Shown here piece after piece: positions 1 to 6,116 of a stretch of DNA of 36,447 bases. The DNA is taken from positions 50,629 to 87,075 of the forward strand of contig JAFCEE010000005.1 of the NCBI GenBank assembly GCA_017609285.1. The letters run 5' to 3'. Under the pieces are notes generated by a model, which saw only the letters and a program-made list of their open reading frames with translations, ran no database searches and was not told where the DNA came from. The number at the start of each line of letters is the position of its first letter. Position 1 is the first letter of the stretch. A program made the translations under genes and the position numbers. The stretch is from Candidatus Pacearchaeota archaeon. Its GTDB lineage: Archaea; Nanobdellota; Nanobdellia; Pacearchaeales; GW2011-AR1.

Positions 1-387
1 GAGGTTAAAGGAGATTGATACGGGATTGGGTTTTAATGGTGGAATTTCAGATTTGAGCTTGTCTTTATACTCTTTATAGAGGTCTCTTAATATTCTTACC
101 TGGAGCGGCAAAGCTTTTTTTATCTCTTGTTCAGTTAGAATAATTTTTTTCAGTTTTAATTTAATTTCTTTTGCTGTTTTTTCTGCAGAAATAAAATCCT
201 TACAATTTTCAATTCCTACAACATATCCTTTTATTTTAGTATTAGAATTTTTAAGCAGTTTAGCAATTACACTACTATCCACACCACCAGAAAAAGCAAT
301 TGCTACTTCTTTTTTGTTTCGGACAGTTCTTAAACTTTTTTGTAGAAGTTCGCTGAGTTTTTTAATATATTTTTCTTCAGATATCAT
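1..387 (-). CDS. PP-loop ATPase, asparagine-synthase C-terminal-domain-like (partial, runs off left edge)
   Basis: Translated by hand on the minus strand: MISEEKYIKKLSELLQKSLRTVRNKKEVAIAFSGGVDSSVIAKLL...; SGGVDSS PP-loop motif; no stop before the window edge. Confidence 0.75.
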   Translation of the reverse strand, partial: MISEEKYIKKLSELLQKSLRTVRNKKEVAIAFSGGVDSSVIAKLLKNSNTKIKGYVVGIENCKDFISAEKTAKEIKLKLKKIILTEQEIKKALPLQVRILRDLYKEYKDKLKSEIPPLKPNPVSISFNL

Positions 388-391
388 TAGA

Positions 392-500
392 CGTCCCGGG
401 AAGGACTCGAACCTTCGACCTTACGGTTAACAGCCGCACGCTCTACCTATTGCTCCTTTTCTCTAACATTTTTGCTGAGAAAAGTCTGAGCTACCGGGAC
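392..500 (-). tRNA. tRNA-Asn(GUU) with 36-nt D-loop intron (intron 450..485)
   Basis: Acceptor GTCCCGG/CCGGGAC, anticodon arm TGCGG-CTGTTAA-CCGTA, T-arm GAAGG-TTCGAGT-CCTTC. Removing 36 nt between positions 15 and 16 gives a canonical D-arm GCTC-AGTAGGTA-GAGC and a 73-nt tRNA. The insert folds as CTTTTCTC/GAGAAAAG, with a 4-bp helix GCTC/GAGC and 3-nt bulges AGA and AAT. Confidence 0.85.
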
Positions 501-1058
501 AAATTCATCTAATCCTTTGATTAGATTATTATTAAGAATCTTATAATATCTATATAAAGCTTTTGGGATGACTACAAATACCTTATAATTTTTATTTAAA
601 TATTTTAATTTTTCTTTAATTTTATATGCTTTTGATTCACCTCTCCACATTGTACATTCGATAATTATCTTGTTATTAATCACGAAATCAGGAAAGAAGT
701 ATTTTCCCTCTGCTTTAATTAAAGGTTCATATTGATAATCTATGTTCAGTTTGGTTAAAATATCTGCTATCCTTTTTTCAAAAATATTTCTTACTTTTTC
801 ACCTTTTGTTGTTTTAAACTTATAACCACCCATTTTCTTAAATCTAGAATATTGTATTGAATAATATTCTTCAGGTCTGTTGAGTTTCATAAATTTATGC
901 CATTTCTTCAGTTTTTTTGATTGGATATCTTGTATCCTTTTCATATCTCTTTCAAAAGTTCCCTTTTCCTTTTTTTTCTCTACACATTTTATACCACCAA
1001 TTTTTTGTCTAAAATTATTTTGAAATTTTTTTTCTATTAAACTTTCTATATCACTCAT
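447..1058 (-). CDS. PD-(D/E)XK-like endonuclease (putative homing-type); C-terminus encoded by tRNA-Asn 5' exon and intron
   Basis: 203-aa ORF with YFFPDFVINNKIIIECTMWRG...YKVFVVIPK, resembling a PD...E-x-x core. The last codons VPVAQ|TFLSKNVREKEQ|stop coincide with tRNA exon 1, intron and the first 3 nt of exon 2. Confidence 0.6.
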   Translation of the reverse strand: MSDIESLIEKKFQNNFRQKIGGIKCVEKKKEKGTFERDMKRIQDIQSKKLKKWHKFMKLNRPEEYYSIQYSRFKKMGGYKFKTTKGEKVRNIFEKRIADILTKLNIDYQYEPLIKAEGKYFFPDFVINNKIIIECTMWRGESKAYKIKEKLKYLNKNYKVFVVIPKALYRYYKILNNNLIKGLDEFVPVAQTFLSKNVREKEQ

Positions 1059-1233
1059 TTCTAAAAATCTTACAATAGAATTAAATCTATTCTCTGGAAT
1101 AGCAGCGCCCTCTATATATCTTACAATTGAGGATGGGGGGGATCTTTAAGTTCTCTGATAATTTTCTATAAGATCATACTTTTTCTACCGCTTTTCTAAT
1201 CACATCTTCTTGCTTTCTTAATTTGATATACAT
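1059..1233 (-). pseudogene. Possible frameshifted 5' part of the endonuclease gene
   Basis: Minus strand: MYIKLRKQEDVIRKAVEK / YDLIE / IIRELKDPP / SSIVRYIEGAAIPENRFNSIVRFLE-(MSDIESL...). Coherent peptides continue across frames and break at A5, A4 and C7 runs. A TATA-like TTTATAAATA lies about 25 nt upstream of the ATG at 1233. Confidence 0.4.
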
Positions 1234-1253
1234 ATCAAGAATAGGTGAAAAAT

Positions 1254-1263
1254 ATTTATAAAT
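1254..1263 (-). promoter_or_regulatory. TATA-box-like element upstream of the endonuclease gene
   Basis: Minus strand TTTATAAATA about 25 nt before ATG at 1233, consistent with leaderless archaeal transcription. Confidence 0.4.
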
Positions 1264-1293
1264 CTTCCCCCCTTACTGAGCTTGAGGTACAAC

Positions 1294-1809
1294 TTACTCT
1301 TTTGGTTTTTCTGGTTTTAATCCTAAATTTTCAGGAATGTCTTTTTTCTTTGTTTTTTCTAAATAGAGGTATATGTTTGATTGTTTACTACCCCTGATTA
1401 AATTTTTAATCGCTGTTGTAACATCTTTTATTTTCTCTGATGGACCTATAATGCTGATTACATTTTCATGTAGAGAAAGATAGCAGTTTGATATTTCAGA
1501 TATTATTCTAAGGGTCTTCCCCTTCTTGCCTATAAGTCTTGACTTAATCTGGCTTAAATTCCTTTTCCTTGTTATACTTTTTATAGGTATATCTTCTAAG
1601 ATATAATCTTCTTTGATAAGTAGGAGAGCTATTTTTATAGGAAAATTCCTTTCTATTGCTTCTATAACTTTTTCAGCAATATAAACTTCAAATTCCTCTC
1701 CATTAATTTCTATTTCAGAGTTCTTAATTTGTAACTTAACTTTTAATTTTCTTTCAAGAATTTTTTTGTTTTTCGAGATTTTTTTAATTGTTTTTTTATT
1801 TAGAAACAT
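1294..1809 (-). CDS. KH-domain RNA-processing protein (Dim2/Pno1-like)
   Basis: 171 aa; KH-like SRLIGKKGKTLRIISEISNCYLSLHENVISIIGPSEKI; follows aIF1A as is common in archaea. Confidence 0.75.
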   Translation of the reverse strand: MFLNKKTIKKISKNKKILERKLKVKLQIKNSEIEINGEEFEVYIAEKVIEAIERNFPIKIALLLIKEDYILEDIPIKSITRKRNLSQIKSRLIGKKGKTLRIISEISNCYLSLHENVISIIGPSEKIKDVTTAIKNLIRGSKQSNIYLYLEKTKKKDIPENLGLKPEKPKE

Positions 1810-1810
1810 T

Positions 1811-1929
1811 CTAAAACTCTACTCCTTTCATCATTTGTTGATTATTATTTTCGTTTTGCCAAATGCTAAAACTCTACTCCTTTCATCATTTGTTGATTAT
1901 TATTTTCGTTTTGCCAAATGCTAAAACTC
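1811..1929. repeat. Perfect 55-bp tandem direct repeat (two copies plus 9 nt of a third)
   Basis: ctaaaactctactcctttcatcatttgttgattattattttcgttttgccaaatg at 1811-1865 and again at 1866-1920, then ctaaaactc at 1921-1929. Confidence 0.97.
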
Positions 1930-2244
1930 GTCTTCAATTGTTTTGAGATAACCTTTTCTTTTTAACCATTGGACTTGGGTAGGATTATATTTAAAAAGAA
2001 TATCTCCCTTACCATCATCAAATTCCCATGGTTCTACAATTATGATATTGCCTTCTCTTAACCACAACCTTCTTTTTAACCTGCCTGGAACTCTACAATT
2101 CCTTGTTTTTCCATCTATACATTTCACTAACATTCTACTCGCTCCAACTCTTTGCTCTATTATGCCAAGAACTTGTTTTCCTCTTGGTAATTTGACTCTT
2201 ATTGGTTGTTCTTGGTTTTGCATATTTTGATTTTTTTCTGCCAT
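1921..2244 (-). CDS. Translation initiation factor aIF1A
   Basis: 107 aa; [61 protein letters not shown]. Confidence 0.93.
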   Translation of the reverse strand: MAEKNQNMQNQEQPIRVKLPRGKQVLGIIEQRVGASRMLVKCIDGKTRNCRVPGRLKRRLWLREGNIIIVEPWEFDDGKGDILFKYNPTQVQWLKRKGYLKTIEDEF

Positions 2245-2280
2245 ATTTTTATTGAGAGAAAGAGATTTATAAATGTTGTT

Positions 2281-2787
2281 TTAAAACTCTTCAAATCCTT
2301 TTTCTTGTTTCCAATTAAGCAAAATTCCTTTTCCTTTTCTTTTATGTGCAGCTAATATTTTACCTAAAAAAATTGTGTGGTCCCCTGCTTTGAAACTTCT
2401 ATATTTTTTGCACTCAAAATTTAGAGTAGCTTTTTTTATTAACGGCAAGCTAACTTTACTTGCTTTTTCTACTTCTATTTTCGCTTCTCTAAATTTATCT
2501 ACATCTCTACCAGAACATGAACCAGTAAATTTTACTATCTCAATTAACTCTTTATTTGGTACAGCTATTACAAATTCCTCACTTTTTTCTAATAACTCAT
2601 GAGTATATCTAGATTTGCCTATGCTTACTGCAATTAAAGGAGGGTCAAAAGAACAACGCATGCACCAACCAGCAGGCATTATGTTTGCCTTTTCTAATTT
2701 ATTCTCTTTGTCTTTTGATACAACTAAAACTACCCATTCTGGACTAAAATTTTGCCAAGCTTCTTCTATTGAAATTTCCTCTTGCAT
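2281..2787 (-). CDS. Flavin reductase-like domain protein
   Basis: 168 aa; NIMPAGWCMRCSFDPPLIAVSIGKSRYTHELL...FVIAVP...TGSCSGRDVDKF. Confidence 0.8.
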   Translation of the reverse strand: MQEEISIEEAWQNFSPEWVVLVVSKDKENKLEKANIMPAGWCMRCSFDPPLIAVSIGKSRYTHELLEKSEEFVIAVPNKELIEIVKFTGSCSGRDVDKFREAKIEVEKASKVSLPLIKKATLNFECKKYRSFKAGDHTIFLGKILAAHKRKGKGILLNWKQEKGFEEF

Positions 2788-2789
2788 TT

Positions 2790-3086
2790 TTAAAGCAAAA
2801 CTAAAGCGAAAGGTATTCCTTCAACCTTTTTTATTCCTTCTTCACTTATGATGCCTGCTTTTAATGCTGCTTCTACTGATTTTTTACCAACTATATTGAA
2901 AGTTGCGTCTTCCTTAGACATTTCTTTGGCGAGTTTAATAAGCTCTGCTTCAGAAACTTCCTCTCCATTATAGAAGGTTTCTCTAACTTCTAAAATTTTT
3001 TCTCCTTCCTCGTAAGTTTTTCCTAATAGTTCAGAGTCGCATATAGCTACTACATCCCTATATGATTTATGAATTTTCACTAACAT
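2790..3086 (-). CDS. DUF424-like protein
   Basis: 98 aa; MLVKIHKSYRDVVAICDSELLGKTYEEGEKILEVRETFYNGE. Confidence 0.7.
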   Translation of the reverse strand: MLVKIHKSYRDVVAICDSELLGKTYEEGEKILEVRETFYNGEEVSEAELIKLAKEMSKEDATFNIVGKKSVEAALKAGIISEEGIKKVEGIPFALVLL

Positions 3087-3593
3087 TTTACAAATTTTTC
3101 CAAGTTTATTCCTTCTTTATATTCCACATATTTAATTTTCATACCTTTAAGAAACTTGTCAATCAGCTCGTCTATCTCCTTTTGAAATTTTTTATCTATA
3201 GATCTGAAATTATCGTTAATTAAAAAATTTTCTCTTATAGGAACTTTAATTAGAAGGTCATAAGTTTTTAGATGATTTATGACTAAAGGTTCTATAAACT
3301 TCAATCTTCCAAATTTTCTTACGTAATAAATATAAGGATCAAGAACACTTCTATCACAAATAAGAAAATCAGCTTTTTCTTCTTTTTCAAACTCTTTTAT
3401 TATTTGCATAAAAAGTATCCAAAGCTGAGCTTTTTTTGTAGCCCCTTCATTTACTTGAAAAGGGCAATCTCTAACAATTTCTGGTAAAAATTCAACATTC
3501 TTGCTTTTTTTCTTTAATTTTACAACAAGCTCATGGGCAAGGGTTGTTTTTCCACTCCCATGAGTTCCTATAAACGCTATTTTCATTACCATA
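3080..3593 (-). CDS. P-loop ATP/GTP-binding kinase-like protein (AAA_28/NadR-like)
   Basis: MVMKIAFIGTHGSGKTTLAHELV Walker A; ICDRSVLDPYIYY. The ORF track starts at 3697, but MVMKIAF at 3593 is the more likely start. Confidence 0.65.
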
Positions 3594-3776
3594 ATAAAAA
3601 ATAAGTAGGGATATATAAAAATTTTATTAGGTGAGCAGCTATGTAGAAAGTTTCTTATAAAAATACACATAAAGTTGATTAAACCAGCCAAAGACATAAA
3701 AATTCTAAAATTTAGTTCAAAATAATTTAAAATATTACAAGGATTAAAAATTTATAACAATTTACAATAAAAGAAA

Positions 3777-3920
3777 TTAATCTAATTTAAAAGTGCATAC
3801 TGTAGTTCCACAATCAGGACATTTTCCTTTTATCATTTCTTTTCCTTTTTTTGTTTTTGTTTTTGCCGCATCTTTTATTTCCACTTTCTTTTTACATTTA
3901 ACACAATATCCAGTTGCCAT
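3777..3920 (-). CDS. Small zinc-ribbon protein (DUF5679-like), 47 aa
   Basis: Translated by hand: MATGYCVKCKKKVEIKDAAKTKTKKGKEMIKGKCPDCGTTVCTFKLD*; CxxC...CxxC. Not in the supplied ORF track. Confidence 0.75.
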   Translation of the reverse strand: MATGYCVKCKKKVEIKDAAKTKTKKGKEMIKGKCPDCGTTVCTFKLD

Positions 3921-3984
3921 ATCTTATCCTCCTTTTATTTTTGTTTATTTTTAGAAGTTTTTCTTACTTTTAAACCTATCTTTT

Positions 3985-4392
3985 TTATATTTTAGCTATG
4001 CTATGTTTGGCTCCACAAGCTAGACAGTGTATAAAGAAAAAATTATCTTCTTTTATTAATTCAGTATCTGGTTTTCCACACTCTTTACATATAACATATT
4101 TTTCTACATAGATTTTTATTCTTTCTTGAATTTTTTTAGTTGGGATTTTCCTAATCAGTATCAATCTATTTCCTTCTATTTTTCCTTGGGCTGCAAGCTC
4201 TTTTTCTAAGAATTTTTCTATATGTTGCGGTTTTCTTCTTAAGTAAGAAGCTATTTGGTTGAAATTTGAAATAATTGTTTTGTTTCCTTGTATATGGCTA
4301 TTTACTTCTGGAATTTCGAACCTACTAGTTTTGCTCTGAACTGGTTTTATCTTTTTATATGCCTCATCAAGTAATTTTTTATAATCTTCCAT
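3985..4392 (-). CDS. Translation initiation factor aIF2 subunit beta
   Basis: 135 aa; NFNQIASYLRRKPQHIEKFLEKELAAQGKIEGNRLILIRK and zinc ribbon CKECGKPDTELIKEDNFFFIHCLACGAKHSI. Confidence 0.93.
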   Translation of the reverse strand: MEDYKKLLDEAYKKIKPVQSKTSRFEIPEVNSHIQGNKTIISNFNQIASYLRRKPQHIEKFLEKELAAQGKIEGNRLILIRKIPTKKIQERIKIYVEKYVICKECGKPDTELIKEDNFFFIHCLACGAKHSIAKI

Positions 4393-4799
4393 AGAGATTT
4401 AGTGTTTGCCATCTTTTTAAGGTTTGGGGTCGGGGTTGTCTCATTGTTTAAATGATCTTTTGAAATAAAAAGATCATACACGCTAAAACAATTTTCATCA
4501 TATCTATGTTGAAGGTATACTTCTGTTATATTTATATCTTCTTCAATTAATTCTTTCCTTACTATATCTATAAATATTCTTGATAGCTCTCTAACAGTCT
4601 GGTCTCTTATTTGTCTTTTGTTATTAAAGCGCATTTCACTTAAATCTATATATCCTTTTTCAGGAAAAAGCATCTGGATATACGCTTTATCTTTATATCT
4701 TTTAGAGCCATCTGGTACTTTTTCTTTTGTTGAACTTAAATGCATTGAAGCTATAAGAACTAAATCATCTATTGATTTATAGACATATCCAACTTCCAT
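4347..4799 (-). CDS. Hypothetical protein overlapping the start of aIF2-beta by 46 nt
   Basis: 150-aa ORF directly downstream of the RPA-like gene; no family recognised. Confidence 0.55.
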   Translation of the reverse strand: MEVGYVYKSIDDLVLIASMHLSSTKEKVPDGSKRYKDKAYIQMLFPEKGYIDLSEMRFNNKRQIRDQTVRELSRIFIDIVRKELIEEDINITEVYLQHRYDENCFSVYDLFISKDHLNNETTPTPNLKKMANTKSLWKIIKNYLMRHIKR

Positions 4800-4800
4800 T

Positions 4801-5424
4801 TTATCCTAAATACCTTATCTTGCCTGGTCTTGGTTCGTAAGCAAGCCCTTCTTCTAATAATTTTTGAACTTCTTGGTTTATTATGTCTGGAGAAGCTTTT
4901 ATTTCCATAATCAATTTATCTGTATCTATCCCCCCGCTATCTTCAGCTTCCTTTAACATTTCTATTATCTGGTCTTTCACTGCTTTTACTTCTTCTTTAT
5001 TAATTTCTATAGGTTTTTCTTTTTCTAATTCTAACTTCCTCACAAGTAGATAGCGCGGATCTTGCTGTTTTATTATTTCGGGTAAAATGTAAAGTTCATT
5101 ATTGAAATATCTTAGCTTTCCTATAACCATAACTGTTTGTCCTTGCCCTATTTCTTTAAATCTGTCCACATCATCACCAAATACTTTAACTCTTAATTGT
5201 CCTGAGGCATCATCAAGGGTAAAAGAAAGATATTTTTTTTCTCCTTCGCTTTCAAACTTATCAATGATATTTGCTACAACATTTACCCTTATTATCTGCT
5301 TTCCTCCTAATTCAAGAAAATTGAATTTATCTCCTTCTAAAATTTGCTTTCCAGATAAAATGTCTCCTATTCTCAGCTTGTAAGCTGTTGCTCTTTTCAT
5401 TGTTCCTGTTTGTATTTCTTGCAT
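4801..5424 (-). CDS. RPA32-like OB-fold single-stranded DNA-binding protein
   Basis: 207 aa; LRIGDIL...VNVVANIIDKFESEGEKKYLSFTLDDASGQLRVKVFGDD...VMVIGKLRYFNNELYILPEII, then a wHTH-like C-terminus. Confidence 0.8.
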   Translation of the reverse strand: MQEIQTGTMKRATAYKLRIGDILSGKQILEGDKFNFLELGGKQIIRVNVVANIIDKFESEGEKKYLSFTLDDASGQLRVKVFGDDVDRFKEIGQGQTVMVIGKLRYFNNELYILPEIIKQQDPRYLLVRKLELEKEKPIEINKEEVKAVKDQIIEMLKEAEDSGGIDTDKLIMEIKASPDIINQEVQKLLEEGLAYEPRPGKIRYLG

Positions 5425-5425
5425 T

Positions 5426-6064
5426 TTAAGATCCTTGTTTAAGCTCCTGATTTAATTTTTCAAAATAATTTGAAGTAAAATCATGTCTTTCTCGGGCAAG
5501 TAGTTTTCCTGTTTTTGTCTGCATAGTGTCTTTAACTTTACTTAGTTTAAATAAAAATTCTGTTACTGGGCTATGTTCTTTTTCATATCCAGTTCCTAAA
5601 AAATTTTTATCTGAATATAATTTTATTTTTTGCTCTCCTGCAAATGCATACGCTCTTGCTATTCCTATTGCTCCTATTGAGTCTAGTTTATCAGCGTCAT
5701 ATAAAACTTTAGCTTCTTTTGTTTCTGGTTTTTCATTATTTCTGAACCTATGGCTAGATATACAATGTAAAACTTGTTTTATTGTTTGTTCGTCTATTTT
5801 GTATTTCCTTAATATTTTTAAAGCTAGTTCTTCGCTTATTTTTGCATGGTCATTAATTTTTGGATTTTTCATTTCTTGTTTTCTCCCTATATCGTGGAGT
5901 AGAGCAGCTAATTTAACAACAAATAGGTTAGCTTTTTCTTTTTCAGCTATTTTCAAAGCTAAACTATAAACTCTTTCTACATGACTCCAGTCATGAGCAG
6001 GAGACATATTTTCAAAATATTTTTTTGCCTCATCCTTTATTTTTGCTATTATTTCTTCTCCCAT
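5426..6064 (-). CDS. HD-domain phosphohydrolase
   Basis: 212 aa; HDWSHVERVYSLALKIAEKE...LAALLHDIGRKQE...DADKLDSIGAIGIARA. Confidence 0.88.
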   Translation of the reverse strand: MGEEIIAKIKDEAKKYFENMSPAHDWSHVERVYSLALKIAEKEKANLFVVKLAALLHDIGRKQEMKNPKINDHAKISEELALKILRKYKIDEQTIKQVLHCISSHRFRNNEKPETKEAKVLYDADKLDSIGAIGIARAYAFAGEQKIKLYSDKNFLGTGYEKEHSPVTEFLFKLSKVKDTMQTKTGKLLARERHDFTSNYFEKLNQELKQGS

Positions 6065-6116
6065 TTTTTCTAATTCGCAATTTGTCTCGCTAATTTATAT
6101 TGTTTTTCTTACCAAT

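Noticed and set aside
1135-1275. C7 and G6 tracts on the minus strand as the closing stem of a large structured ncRNA
   Set aside because: The intervening sequence reads better as frameshifted protein coding, and no other helices are evident.
1811-1920. ATGATGA within the 55-bp repeat as a C/D-box sRNA C box
   Set aside because: No D box (CTGA) at suitable distance on the same strand in the unit; a Shine-Dalgarno/mini-ORF reading is simpler.
5526-5969. 147-aa plus-strand ORF
   Set aside because: Antisense to the HD-domain gene; hydrophobic/Ser-rich translation typical of the reverse complement of Lys/Glu-rich coding sequence.
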